The notes: generated by a model from the sequence alone, not told the origin. A DNA stretch of 64,000 bases from Pseudarthrobacter polychromogenes (GCF_014644495.1 NZ_BMKU01000016.1:1-64000), one strand, 5' to 3'. Positions 17,150 through 25,066 are shown, numbered from the stretch's first letter. Made by a program: numbers and translations.

Positions 17150-17393
17150 GCAGGAAGCGTCCAATTCCCGGCTTGACGGTGGGAGAGGGAACACGGACAA
17201 CGTCGAATTCTGACATGTCGATGAGCTGCCGGGAACCAGTCAACGTGTCCAGAATCCACAGCAACCCGCAATCCGGGATGGCGTCCACCACCGGCCCGCG
17301 ATGGACCAGCCCGTCGCCGGAATACGCTTCCACGGCATCTCCCGAAACCAGTTCGTGGCAGGATCCGACAACAACGCCATCACCGTTTGTCAT
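17079..17393 (-). CDS. Small conserved protein, paralogue of the 39336 gene
   Basis: A 104-residue protein. Residues ~14-62 (SGDAVEAYSGDGLVHRGPV then PDCGLLWILDTLTGSRQLID) align with the product of 39336-39560, in particular HRG-V-D-xP...LLWILD-xxTGxRxLxD. The shared core looks like a small beta-barrel. The C-terminal ~35 residues are unmatched and run antisense into the PPTase 3' end. ATG 17393 overlaps the stop of the preceding 50-residue gene as ATGA. Function unknown. Confidence 0.7.
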   Translation of the reverse strand: MTNGDGVVVGSCHELVSGDAVEAYSGDGLVHRGPVVDAIPDCGLLWILDTLTGSRQLIDMSEFDVVRVPSPTVKPGIGRFLPMGRRQAGGRIPSCGWREVSPRR

Positions 17394-17542
17394 GCTGAGT
17401 GGCTGTCCCGGGCCGTGAGCATTTCTGCCAGCTGGCTTGGAGTGGCGCGGGCGGCCGCGAAGGCGAAGATAGCCAGCGGCGGGACCGCGACGAAGATTGC
17501 GACGAGGACCGCGATCACGGCCTCTGTGGTTGGCATATCCAT
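17390..17542 (-). CDS. 50-residue membrane protein, translationally coupled
   Basis: Starts at ATG 17542 behind a good AAGGA site and reads MDMPTTEAVIAVLVAIFVAV, then PPLAIFAFAAARATPSQLAEML. It has one or two hydrophobic spans and a short soluble tail. Its TGA overlaps the ATG of the next gene (ATGA), which strongly supports reality despite the size. Function unknown. Confidence 0.7.
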   Translation of the reverse strand: MDMPTTEAVIAVLVAIFVAVPPLAIFAFAAARATPSQLAEMLTARDSHSA

Positions 17543-17700
17543 TGCCCGTTCCTTCCACTTTGCCTTGCCTTGTCCTGTCTCCAGAATGGCGCCGCAAGGT
17601 GGACTGCAGGTGTCCCCCGGATGATCATTCCCTGATGTTTAGGGCTTGGTCTTTTCGCGGAAAGGGACAGCAATGCGCGGACCACGACGCCGGAAAAGCA

Positions 17701-17738
17701 GTGCGGCCCACCCTCCGGAGCCGGAGGGCGGGCCGCAC
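17701..17738 (-). terminator. Rho-independent terminator
   Basis: A 9-bp GTGCGGCCC/GGGCCGCAC stem and an 8-bp CCCTCCGG/CCGGAGGG stem are separated by one mismatch, with an AG loop. On the minus strand the hairpin is followed by ACTGCTTTTC, a short T run. It serves the 38-residue gene at 17766-17882. Confidence 0.8.
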
Positions 17739-17765
17739 TGATGAAAGAAGGCGCCAGGTATGCCG

Positions 17766-17882
17766 CTAGAAGCGGTTGCGCGGAGGCTGCGTCTGCTGGC
17801 CGGCGCGGAGCTGCTTTGCCTTACGGGCTTTCTGCACCTTGCTGATGATGGTGGGCAGGAAGAACAAGAACAGTCTTTTCAT
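17766..17882 (-). CDS. 38-residue basic small protein
   Basis: Reads MKRLFLFFLPTIISKVQKAR then KAKQLRAGQQTQPPRNRF. A hydrophobic head is followed by a strongly basic tail, as in small membrane-surface peptides. ATG 17882 follows AAAGGA at good spacing, and a terminator lies 28 bp after the stop, so it is a complete transcription unit. Function unknown. Confidence 0.65.
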   Translation of the reverse strand: MKRLFLFFLPTIISKVQKARKAKQLRAGQQTQPPRNRF

Positions 17883-18044
17883 GACGGTGGTCCTTTCGTT
17901 GATGTTCCATGGTCCCGCTGCGGGATCATCCAGGCCCTGGGGGCACCGTCAGATCCCGGCATGTCGAGATAGTAAGCATGGTTACTAAATAGATCCTACG
18001 CACAGTGCCCGCCCAAAGCGCAAGGCTTCAGCCAGCCCCGAACT

Positions 18045-18110
18045 CCCAACTAGGTAGCGCTAAGTGTCGTTATGGGGCCCCAAAACGACACTTAGCGCTA
18101 CCTAGTTGGG
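18045..18110. repeat. 66-bp near-perfect palindrome
   Basis: Arms 18045-18071 and 18084-18110 are perfectly complementary over 27 bp (left arm begins CCCAACTAGGTAGCGCTAAG). The 12-nt centre ATGGGGCCCCAA is itself almost symmetric, so the dyad extends to the axis with a single mismatch. It sits in a 434-bp gap (17883-18316) between the 38-residue gene and the Asp23 operon. No T tract follows on either strand. The rest of the gap shows no gene. Confidence 0.9.
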
Positions 18111-18316
18111 CCGGGGGCACCCATGGCGAGCGCCGCCGCCACACCCGCCCACCGCCGTCGTCCGCCAGTGCGGCACCGCGCCCGCTCGCCACCGGCCAGA
18201 CCCCGCGGAAGTGTGGCTCAGCTCACACCCCTTTCTGCGTGAGGTTTGGCGGCCCGGCTGCGTCTTATCTGCACAGGCGCACAACAGCGCAGGTTCAACA
18301 AAGAGGAGTGATCGCT

Positions 18317-18793
18317 TTGACTACCCAGACGCAGACCCCCGCAACTGTCGCTGCCAAGACCCCGTCGCAGGCCGGCGCTGCCGCACCCGCCCAGCCCAAG
18401 GGCAAGGACGGCCGCGGCGCCACCACCGTTGACGACGGCGTGGTGGCAAAGATCGCCGGCATCGCCATCCAGGAGATCGACGGCGTCCACGCCCTCGGCG
18501 GCGGAGCAGCCCGTGCACTGGGCACGCTTCGGGAAAAAGTGGGACAGAAGGACCTGACCCAGGGCGTCAGCGTTGAAGTGGGGCAGACCCAGGTGGCCGT
18601 TGACGTCACCCTGGTGGTCGAATACCCGCACCCCCTCCAGGACGTGGCGGACCGCGCCCGGGACGCCGTGTACACGGCAATCGAAGACCTCGTGGGCATG
18701 GAGGTGACCGAGGTCAACATCACCATCACCGACATCCACGTCCCCTCCGACGATGCCGAGGAAGACGCCGACCAGGAGCCGAGGGTCGCGTGA
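18317..18793 (+). CDS. Asp23/Gls24 family envelope stress protein
   Basis: A 158-residue cytoplasmic Asp23 domain protein that in Gram-positives coats the membrane via an AmaP anchor. Start TTG 18317 sits 8 bp after AGGAG; a GTG inside the ribosome site is less likely. Residues ~35-145 contain the family core TTVDDGVVAKIAGIAIQEID, GVHALGGGAAR, and the strand pattern VTEVNITITDIHV. The acidic tail ends EDADQEPRVA. First gene of a five-gene coupled operon. Confidence 0.9.
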   Translation: MTTQTQTPATVAAKTPSQAGAAAPAQPKGKDGRGATTVDDGVVAKIAGIAIQEIDGVHALGGGAARALGTLREKVGQKDLTQGVSVEVGQTQVAVDVTLVVEYPHPLQDVADRARDAVYTAIEDLVGMEVTEVNITITDIHVPSDDAEEDADQEPRVA

Positions 18794-18981
18794 GCCCGGC
18801 AGTAACAGGCACCGCCGCCGGGGCTGTCCTGGCCCTGGCAGCCCTGGCCTTCGGATTCTGGGGCTTCCTGCTCACCGCCCTGTTCATGGGGACCGGGGCA
18901 GTGCTGGGCCGGGCCGCCCAGGGCACGCTGGACGTCGGCGCAGTCATGGACGCCCTCCGTGGCAAGCGCTCCTCCCTATGA
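18790..18981 (+). CDS. Small DUF2273-like membrane protein
   Basis: A 63-residue protein with two hydrophobic stretches (residues ~8-25 and 26-42, FGFWGFLLTALFMGTGAVLG) and a short basic tail (DALRGKRSSL). Small DUF2273 proteins are usual partners in Asp23 operons. GTG 18790 overlaps the previous stop as GTGA. Confidence 0.8.
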   Translation: MSPAVTGTAAGAVLALAALAFGFWGFLLTALFMGTGAVLGRAAQGTLDVGAVMDALRGKRSSL

Positions 18982-19373
18982 CTCGGAGGGGCTACAACCG
19001 GATCTCGCCTGCGGCCCTCCGGCACACCCTGGAGACGGTTGCGGCTGATGCTTTCGGCGTCCCAGGGAAGAACGTTGAGGCAGATCTCCGGGATGACGGT
19101 GGCACATTGGGGGCCGCCATCTCGGTGATGCTTCCCCTTCCGCCGCTGCTGCCGCCGAGCCCCGGCGCGGGCACACCGGCAGCAGCGGGCACGCTGTTCG
19201 AGCAGACGCGGGCGGCGCGGGACACCATCCTGCGCCGGGGCGCCGACCTCAGCGGGTTAATGATGGGAACGGTGGACATCACGCTCACCGGCGCCCGGCA
19301 GCCGCACCGTCCCAGCAGGGTCGACGGCGGTCCCCACCAAGTGAGTCCGCGCCAGGAAAGGAGGCCGGCATGA
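18978..19373 (+). CDS. Asp23-operon accessory protein
   Basis: A 131-residue soluble protein. ATG 18978 overlaps the preceding TGA. The middle contains a degraded Asp23-like pattern (LRHTLETVAADAFGV...LGAAISVML and GLMMGTVDITLTGA), with a low-complexity PPLLPPSPGAG insert. The last strand VDITLTGA mirrors the NITITDI strand of Asp23. Likely a divergent Asp23-type partner; function not established. Confidence 0.65.
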   Translation: MTRRGYNRISPAALRHTLETVAADAFGVPGKNVEADLRDDGGTLGAAISVMLPLPPLLPPSPGAGTPAAAGTLFEQTRAARDTILRRGADLSGLMMGTVDITLTGARQPHRPSRVDGGPHQVSPRQERRPA

Positions 19374-19951
19374 ACAACGAACGGCTCATCCGCCGCATGG
19401 TGCGGCGCGAAACCCATTCGTCCCGGGCAGCAGCCTCGGTCCTGGCCGCAACGGTCCTCCTGGCGTTATGCCTCTGGCTGGCCCTGGAAGCAGTCCTGAT
19501 GATGGTTGGCGTTCCCGCGCTGCTGGCTTCCCCCGGGGACACAGGACGCTGGCTGGCGGGCCTCCCTGCCGCCACCATCCCGGTCTGGCTGGCTGCCGCC
19601 GGCGGAGGGATCGCGCTGCTTGGAGTGGTCCTCATGGTTGGGGGCATGGCCTCCGGGCGCCGGCCGCGCCGGGCCTTGGCCAGTGACCGCTGCGCCGTGG
19701 TGGTGGACGACGACGTGATCGCCTCCGCCGTCTCCCGCGCCGTGCAGCTCAGCTCCGGAGTCGCCCCGGGCCAGGTGACCACCACCGTGGCCGGACGCTC
19801 CGCCCGCGTCCAGGTGCGGCCGACGTCGGGCCTTGCCCTGGATGCCGGCGCCCTCACCGCCGCTGCCAGCAGCGAACTGGCGCGGTACGGACTGGCCACG
19901 CGCATCACCCCAGCGGTGCGCGTGGCCAGCAGTGGGGCGGTGGGGCAATGA
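19370..19951 (+). CDS. DUF6286-like membrane protein of the Asp23 operon
   Basis: A 193-residue protein with two membrane spans (residues ~22-46 and 65-90) and a C-terminal soluble domain of about 95 residues. The basic cytosolic head (RLIRRMVRRETHSSR) and SGRRPRRAL after span 2 agree with an N-in/C-in topology. It overlaps its neighbours by 4 bp on both sides. Probably a membrane anchor or scaffold for Asp23 proteins. Confidence 0.7.
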   Translation: MNNERLIRRMVRRETHSSRAAASVLAATVLLALCLWLALEAVLMMVGVPALLASPGDTGRWLAGLPAATIPVWLAAAGGGIALLGVVLMVGGMASGRRPRRALASDRCAVVVDDDVIASAVSRAVQLSSGVAPGQVTTTVAGRSARVQVRPTSGLALDAGALTAAASSELARYGLATRITPAVRVASSGAVGQ

Positions 19952-20553
19952 GGAGAACCAACCGCACCCTCAACCGGACCCTACTGATCGTGTTTGGGCT
20001 CCTCTTGGTGGCCGTGGGTGCGCTGGTGGCGGCGGCCGGGTTCCTGCCCGCCGTGGCGGACGCCTGGGCTGCCACCGCATCCACGCTCCTGGGCCAGGCA
20101 TCCGCCCTGCTGGGCAGCGCCCCGCTGCCGGGACCCGTCCGCAGCTGGTGGGCTGTTGCCTGGGTGGGCGGCCTCCTTCTAGCCGCGGCGCTGTGCGTCG
20201 CATGGATCGCGTCGCAGGGCGGCGGCCGGACCAGGAGGCTTGCGCAGGAGGACGACGGCGGCCGCGGCACCACGGTGGTGGACGTCGGGCTGGTCTCCGC
20301 GGCGGTAAAGAACGCCACGGCGGACAACCACCTGGTGGTTGCCACGGCAGTCTCCGCATGGGAACTCCCCCGCGCAACGGGGCTCCAGCTGCGGCTCCAG
20401 GCACGCCAGGGCGCCTCCCCCGGCGATCTTGCCGGGACGGCGGAGGAACTGGTGACTGGAATTGATGCCTGGTTGGGCGATCAGATCCCGGTCCTGGTCC
20501 GAATCACCAGCGGCGCCCGGACCGCCACGGCACGGCGGGGCAGGGTGAAGTAG
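19948..20553 (+). CDS. AmaP-like alkaline shock membrane anchor
   Basis: A 201-residue protein with span 1 at ~12-34 and span 2 at ~70-87, then a soluble C-terminus with a TTVVDVGLVSAAVKN motif. AmaP tethers Asp23 to the membrane in staphylococci; the two-span hairpin plus cytosolic domain fits. Last gene of the coupled operon. The assignment rests on architecture and location more than motif identity. Confidence 0.65.
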   Translation: MRRTNRTLNRTLLIVFGLLLVAVGALVAAAGFLPAVADAWAATASTLLGQASALLGSAPLPGPVRSWWAVAWVGGLLLAAALCVAWIASQGGGRTRRLAQEDDGGRGTTVVDVGLVSAAVKNATADNHLVVATAVSAWELPRATGLQLRLQARQGASPGDLAGTAEELVTGIDAWLGDQIPVLVRITSGARTATARRGRVK

Positions 20554-20673
20554 CCCTTCCCGGCCGTTCCGGACACGTCTTCTGCACCACCTGCTGTGCT
20601 CCACGACGTTCGCTCCACCCCGCTCTCACCGAAAACTCGCCGCAGCCGCGGTGATGGACGAAAGGAAATGACC

Positions 20674-20871
20674 ATGGGAATCGACCACAAGGCAAACAAC
20701 GCAGTGACCAACCACGTGGGCGCCGCCAAGGAGGCCACGGGCAAGCTCACCGGCAACGAACGCCGGGAGCGGGACGGCCAGCAGGACCAGGCCGAAGCCA
20801 AGCTCAGGGATGCAGGGGAGAAGGTCAAGGACGCCGCCCGGAAGCTCAAGGACGGGTTCATCAAGAACTGA
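20674..20871 (+). CDS. CsbD family stress protein
   Basis: A 65-residue hydrophilic, helical protein (MGIDHKANNAVTNHVGAAKE, then ATGKLTGNERRERDGQQ). ATG 20674 is preferred over ATG 20668 because AAAGGAA is only 1 bp from the latter and 7 bp from the former. CsbD is a general-stress protein of unknown biochemistry. A paralogue is at 34487-34663. The pattern K-x-T-G-(N/D)-(E/D)-R is intact. Confidence 0.88.
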   Translation: MGIDHKANNAVTNHVGAAKEATGKLTGNERRERDGQQDQAEAKLRDAGEKVKDAARKLKDGFIKN

Positions 20872-20980
20872 TGCTCCCGCGCCGGGGAGGCCGGCCCGCA
20901 TCCGCCGGCTCTCCCCAGCCGGCCTGCACAAGGCCAGTCCCCGGCAGCACCCACCCCAACACCCCGTCTCACGACGCCCG

Positions 20981-21589
20981 ATGAAAGCAGAAGAAGTGAG
21001 TGGATCACCCGCGGCTCCGCACCAACTCGACCTCGTGCCGGACGCACTGCTGGCCGGCCGGGCAGCCGACGGCGATACAGCGGCTTTCGAGGCCCTCGCC
21101 CGGCGCCACGGTCCGCTCATGCGGGCCAGTGCCCGGCGGCTGACGGGCTCCACCGCGGATGCGGACGACATTGTCCAGGACGCGCTGATCCAGGCCTGGA
21201 ACCAGCTGGACTCGCTCCGGGAGCCGGCGGCCGTCAAGGGCTGGCTGATGCGGATCACGGGCAGCCGCAGCATTGACCACCTGCGCAGGCGCCGCTACGA
21301 CGCCGGGCTGGACGCCGTCGAAACCAACAGGGACAGCCGCAGGCCGGACGGCGCGGGCTCGTGGCCGGATCCTGAGGCGGCGGCGCTGGACGGGTCCCGG
21401 GTTGAGGCGCTGAAAGCGGCCCTGTCCCGGCTCCCGGAGGAGCAGCGCCGATGTTGGGTGCTCAAGGAGTTCAACGGCCAGAGCTATGAGGACATTGCGC
21501 GGACGCTGAACATCAGCACCGACAGTGTCCGCGGCAGGCTGGCACGCGCACGGATTGCCCTGGCGAGCACAATGGAGGAATGGCGATGA
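20981..21589 (+). CDS. ECF-type RNA polymerase sigma factor
   Basis: A 202-residue sigma-70 family protein. Region 2 spans ~35-105 (AFEALARRHGPLMRASARRL and DADDIVQDALIQAWNQLD). Region 4 spans ~140-195 (LSRLPEEQRRCWVLKEFNGQ, then SYEDIARTLNISTDSVRGRL). ATG 20981 is used; GTG 20996 in the same frame is possible. The next gene encodes a zinc anti-sigma-like protein and overlaps by 4 bp, as expected for a sigma/anti-sigma pair. Confidence 0.88.
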   Translation: MKAEEVSGSPAAPHQLDLVPDALLAGRAADGDTAAFEALARRHGPLMRASARRLTGSTADADDIVQDALIQAWNQLDSLREPAAVKGWLMRITGSRSIDHLRRRRYDAGLDAVETNRDSRRPDGAGSWPDPEAAALDGSRVEALKAALSRLPEEQRRCWVLKEFNGQSYEDIARTLNISTDSVRGRLARARIALASTMEEWR

Positions 21590-22215
21590 GCACCCCGAAC
21601 GGCACGTTCGACTGCGGGCACGACCTCGCGGAACTCAGCAACTACCTGGACACAGGAGAACTGCAGGACCCGGCCCACCTGGACAGCTGCCCCGAGTGCC
21701 AGGCCGGCCTGGCGTCACTGCGGCGGCTGTCCGACCTGGGCAAGGAACTGCTCGACGCCGATGTTGCCGAGGCCGGCAAAGGCACCGACGGCTGGATGCA
21801 GAAGATCCTGGGCAACCTGGCCCTGGAGCTCCGGCCGGGCAGGAGCATCCCCCTGCGCGGCGGCCACCCCGACGACACCCTGTCGCAGACCGAGGGGGCC
21901 GTCTCGGCCCTCATCCGCTCCATCGCGGACACCCTCCCCGGCACCACGGCAGGGCGGTGCCGCCTTCACGGGGACGTCACCACGCCGGGAGCCGAGGTCA
22001 CCGTGGAGGTCCACCTGGCCATCGTCTTCGGGCATCCGCTGGAGGAACGCGCCAGCAGCCTGCGCCGGCAGCTCGCCCGCGAACTGGCGGTGCAGACCGA
22101 ACTCAACATCACCTCGATCGACATCACCATCACCGATGTCCTGGAGCCCCAGCCTGCGGGCCCGGGAACAGCCGCCGGACTGATGGATCAGACCCCTCCC
22201 CAGGAGAAGCCATGA
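21586..22215 (+). CDS. Zinc anti-sigma domain fused to an Asp23-like domain
   Basis: A 209-residue protein. Residues 10-38 carry a ZAS-type metal site: C10/H12 upstream and H31-x3-C35-x2-C38 (HLDSCPEC), the hallmark of zinc-binding anti-sigma factors. Residues ~95-190 are Asp23-like (TEGAVSALIRSIADTLPG ... LNITSIDITITDVLEP). No transmembrane span. ATG 21586 has GGAGGA 7 bp upstream and overlaps the sigma factor stop. The inferred role is control of the upstream sigma factor by envelope or Asp23 state. Confidence 0.75.
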   Translation: MSTPNGTFDCGHDLAELSNYLDTGELQDPAHLDSCPECQAGLASLRRLSDLGKELLDADVAEAGKGTDGWMQKILGNLALELRPGRSIPLRGGHPDDTLSQTEGAVSALIRSIADTLPGTTAGRCRLHGDVTTPGAEVTVEVHLAIVFGHPLEERASSLRRQLARELAVQTELNITSIDITITDVLEPQPAGPGTAAGLMDQTPPQEKP

Positions 22216-22553
22216 CTGAAGCCCTGGTCCCCCAGCCGGGACGCACGCAGGTGCCCGCCGGACTGGCGGCACAGCTGCAGGAAGCAGTCCTCGCCGTCGA
22301 CGGCGTCAGCGCCACCTACCCGGCGCGTCCGCTCCGCCAGGTGATGGCGGCGGTGGCGAAGGAGCGTGTGCCGCACATCGACGTCGTACCTTCCGACGAC
22401 GGGCTGCGCGTCACGGCGCGCATTGGCGTGGCAGCGGACAACGGGCCCGACGTTGCCCGGTCCGTCGCCGGCGCCATCCGCCGCCACCTCGCTCCCCAGC
22501 CGGTGCAGGTTCACGTGGTGATCGTGACGATGGTCCCGTCCGGAAACGGATAA
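22212..22553 (+). CDS. Small Asp23-associated protein
   Basis: A 113-residue protein, ATG overlapping the previous stop. The core GLRVTARIGVAADNGPDVARSVAGAIRRHL...VQVHVVIVTMVP resembles the C-terminal half of Asp23 proteins (strand-helix-strand). The preceding LAAQLQEAVLAVDGVSATYP resembles the start of that fold. Together with its coupling to the ZAS-Asp23 gene, a role as an interaction partner is inferred. Confidence 0.65.
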   Translation: MTEALVPQPGRTQVPAGLAAQLQEAVLAVDGVSATYPARPLRQVMAAVAKERVPHIDVVPSDDGLRVTARIGVAADNGPDVARSVAGAIRRHLAPQPVQVHVVIVTMVPSGNG

Positions 22554-22653
22554 GACCCTGGGGCAGCGCACCGGGCAGTCCAGCCGGCCGCCGGCCCCGA
22601 ACCACCGGTGGCACCAACTGCAGACCAAAGCAAACCACAGCAAAGGACGAACA

Positions 22654-23262
22654 ATGGCTGACCTCACCGCACTTGCCCTGATTTGCTCCCTCACCCCCTC
22701 CCCGGCGCCGTCCAGCAGCGAGCTCATGGCCCGCCACGTGCTGGACGAGCTGGCTACCCACGGCGTGAGCGGGACGTCGCTGCGGGTGGTGGACCACAAC
22801 GTGATGCCGGGCGTCCAGGTGGACATGGGCGACGGCGACGCGTGGCCGGGCATCCGGGACAAGATCCTGGCGGCGGACATCCTGGTGATCGCCACGCCCA
22901 TCTGGATGGGGCACCCCAGCAGCATCACGCAGCGGGTCATGGAACGGCTCGATGCGGACCTTGCGGAGACGGACAACGAGGGCCGGCCCATCATGTACGG
23001 GAAGGTTGCGGTGGTGGCCGTGGTGGGCAACGAGGACGGCGCCCACAAGACCGTGGCGGACACGCAGCAGGGCCTGAACGACGTCGGCTTCACCCTCCCT
23101 GCCCAGGGCGCCACGTACTGGGTGGGCGAGGCCATGCAGACCGTGGACTACAAGGACCTGAAGGCAGTGCCCGAGAAGGTCGCCTCCGCTACCGCCGGCG
23201 CTGCCCGGAACGCCGCGCACCTGGCCCGGTTCCTCCGCACGTCGCAGTATCCCGCCGGGTAA
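22654..23262 (+). CDS. Flavodoxin-like NAD(P)H-dependent oxidoreductase
   Basis: A 202-residue FMN reductase/flavodoxin-fold protein. The phosphate loop SLTPSPAPSSSELMARHVLDEL lies at ~12-33, TPIWMGHPSSITQRVMERLD at ~90-109, and VVAVVGNEDGAHKTV at ~125-139, the three FMN-contact loops of this family. ATG 22654 is preceded by AAAGGACGAACA. It follows the sigma/anti-sigma group by 100 bp and may be a stress-induced quinone or flavin reductase. Confidence 0.85.
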   Translation: MADLTALALICSLTPSPAPSSSELMARHVLDELATHGVSGTSLRVVDHNVMPGVQVDMGDGDAWPGIRDKILAADILVIATPIWMGHPSSITQRVMERLDADLAETDNEGRPIMYGKVAVVAVVGNEDGAHKTVADTQQGLNDVGFTLPAQGATYWVGEAMQTVDYKDLKAVPEKVASATAGAARNAAHLARFLRTSQYPAG

Positions 23263-23317
23263 AGGGGCGACGGCGGGCTGCCGGGGGTGGGTGCCCGCCT
23301 GGGTTCGCTACGCCGGC

Positions 23318-24346
23318 CTAGCTGGCAGGCGGCTGCCCGCCGCCGCTCCCCAGGAACGCCCGGATCTCCTCCGCCATCCGCCGGGACTGGGTCCAGTGCA
23401 GATAGTGATGGCCCTGCAGTGGCACAATCTCGTGGCGGTCCACGTTCGCCAGCAGGTTCCGGGCCGACTCCGTCTTGGTGGCTGACGAGTCGTCGCTTTC
23501 ATCGGCTATGAAGGCAAGGACCGGCAGGTCACTCGGGTATGTCACGCCCCTCAAGGCTGCCGCGTTGTTGGCTAACCGGGCTGTCTCGTCGGCCACGGCC
23601 GGGTTGCCGAAGTTCCAGCTCATCATCAGGCGCATGCGGTGCAGCTCATCGTCGGTGTAGGCGTCACTGTCCGGATCTAACAAGCCAGGGGCCACAAAGG
23701 TCACCGCGCGCACGATCCCGGTGACCGCGAGGGCCCGTTCCACGCTGAAGCCCGGCTCCGGTTCCGGAACCTGCCCCTCCCCGGGTTTCGGGATGGTCGC
23801 ATCGATGCCAACCACCGCGGACACTTCCGCCCGGTACCGGTTGGCGTAGTCCAGCATGTAGAAGCCGGCAATGGAGTGCCCCGCCAGGACATACGGCTGC
23901 CTGACCTGGAGTTTGGCCAGGACTTCGTGCAGTTCGGAACTGATGTTTTCGTTGCTTCGCGGAGGCCCGTCCATGTCGCTGTAGCCGTATCCCAGGCCCT
24001 CCACCACCAGGACGTCTAAGCCGCCCAGCTCGCGGATCAGCGGGGCAAAGTCAAGGCCCGGAGCCGGGGTGCCCAGGCCGCTGAGAAGGACAATCGGCTG
24101 CCCCGCTCCCACGTTCCGGTACACGTTAAGGGCAGCGCCGCTTACCGGGACCCGTTCGCCGTAGGCAGGAATGCTCGACTTCTCCGCCCGCTCCAGGGCC
24201 GCGTTGACCGCCGTCGACACCAGCAGCAGCCCCAGCGCCACCAGCGCGGCGATGCCGAGCCGGCGCAACCAGCGCCGCGGCTTCTTTCGGGGCGCGGCAT
24301 CCGCGATGTCCCGCGCCCCGGAAGCCCTTCTACCCAGGATGCGCAC
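23318..24346 (-). CDS. Membrane-anchored alpha/beta hydrolase
   Basis: A 342-residue protein. A basic cytosolic segment (KKPRRWLRR) precedes one membrane span (~30-48), then an alpha/beta-hydrolase domain. The nucleophile elbow is GHSIAGFYM (Ser near 157). The catalytic His is in LQGHHYLHWTQS near 320; the acid is probably in ADESDD. The oxyanion segment is LLSGLGTPAPG. The substrate cannot be read from sequence. It converges on the flavodoxin-like gene. Confidence 0.85.
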   Translation of the reverse strand: MRILGRRASGARDIADAAPRKKPRRWLRRLGIAALVALGLLLVSTAVNAALERAEKSSIPAYGERVPVSGAALNVYRNVGAGQPIVLLSGLGTPAPGLDFAPLIRELGGLDVLVVEGLGYGYSDMDGPPRSNENISSELHEVLAKLQVRQPYVLAGHSIAGFYMLDYANRYRAEVSAVVGIDATIPKPGEGQVPEPEPGFSVERALAVTGIVRAVTFVAPGLLDPDSDAYTDDELHRMRLMMSWNFGNPAVADETARLANNAAALRGVTYPSDLPVLAFIADESDDSSATKTESARNLLANVDRHEIVPLQGHHYLHWTQSRRMAEEIRAFLGSGGGQPPAS

Positions 24347-24358
24347 AGCCGCCCGGCA

Positions 24359-24724
24359 TCAGGCAGGCTTGGCGAAGGTGGCTGCGCTCATGACCTCGTA
24401 GCCAACGAACGCCTCATCGCCCTCAACCCACGCGTCGTGGCCGGCCGGGATGGTGTACGCGTGGCCGGGGCTGACCGTGGCCCGCGATCCGTCCTCCATT
24501 TCCACGGTCAATGTTCCCGCGGCGCAGATCCCCACATGGTTCACCTGGCACGTGTCCGTGTGGACCACGGTCTTGACGGTCTCGGACCAGCGCCAGCCCG
24601 GCTCGAAGGTGAACCTGCCGAGCGTTGTGTCACCGAGGGTCACCACATCGACCTGGGTCTTGGGCGGGCGGCGCTTTTCATCGGGCTGGTCGAATGATTT
24701 GGCTTCCAGGGCGTTGACGGTCAT
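24359..24724 (-). CDS. Cupin domain protein
   Basis: A 121-residue single cupin. Motif 1 is degenerate (FEPGWRWSETVKTVVHTDTC), with H at the expected end (NHVGICAAGTLTVEMEDG). Motif 2 is PGHAYTIPAGHDAWVEGDE. The family resembles cupins that bind a metal and small ligands. ATG 24724 is selected for the AGGAGAAGGAA site directly upstream; the longer open frame has no support. It is 12 bp from the hydrolase start, so the two may be one transcript. Confidence 0.85.
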   Translation of the reverse strand: MTVNALEAKSFDQPDEKRRPPKTQVDVVTLGDTTLGRFTFEPGWRWSETVKTVVHTDTCQVNHVGICAAGTLTVEMEDGSRATVSPGHAYTIPAGHDAWVEGDEAFVGYEVMSAATFAKPA

Positions 24725-24913
24725 TTCCTTCTCCTGACAGGAAAGGGTGTGGAAACTATGCATCCGGAGCGCCCAGACAGCCCCGGGTTTCGGTTGGCGG
24801 GCCTGCGGTGGGCCGCGGCCGCCAGCCACTGGCACCCAGCGCTATCAGCGTGCGCCCGCGGGTGGGCCGTGTCAATATGTCCTGCCACCGGCGATCACGG
24901 CTAGGCTTCCGGG

Positions 24914-25066
24914 ATGGGACTCATCATCACACTGCTTATTATCTGGCTCGTTCTGTCCATCCTGGGCTTCGTTATCGAGGGGCTGCTGTGGCTGGCGCTG
25001 ATCGGCCTGGTGCTGTTCGCGGCCACCGCCGTCTGGGGCTGGCTGAAGCGCAACACCAGGGCCTGA
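24914..25066 (+). CDS. 50-residue hydrophobic protein
   Basis: Reads MGLIITLLIIWLVLSILGFV, then IEGLLWLALIGLVLFAATAV, ending WGWLKRNTRA: two membrane spans and a basic tail. Similar short hydrophobic proteins recur in actinobacteria and are usually annotated only by that property. It is preceded by CTTCCGGG rather than a clear ribosome site. The 25067-25489 stretch after it holds only repeats and no gene. Confidence 0.72.
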   Translation: MGLIITLLIIWLVLSILGFVIEGLLWLALIGLVLFAATAVWGWLKRNTRA

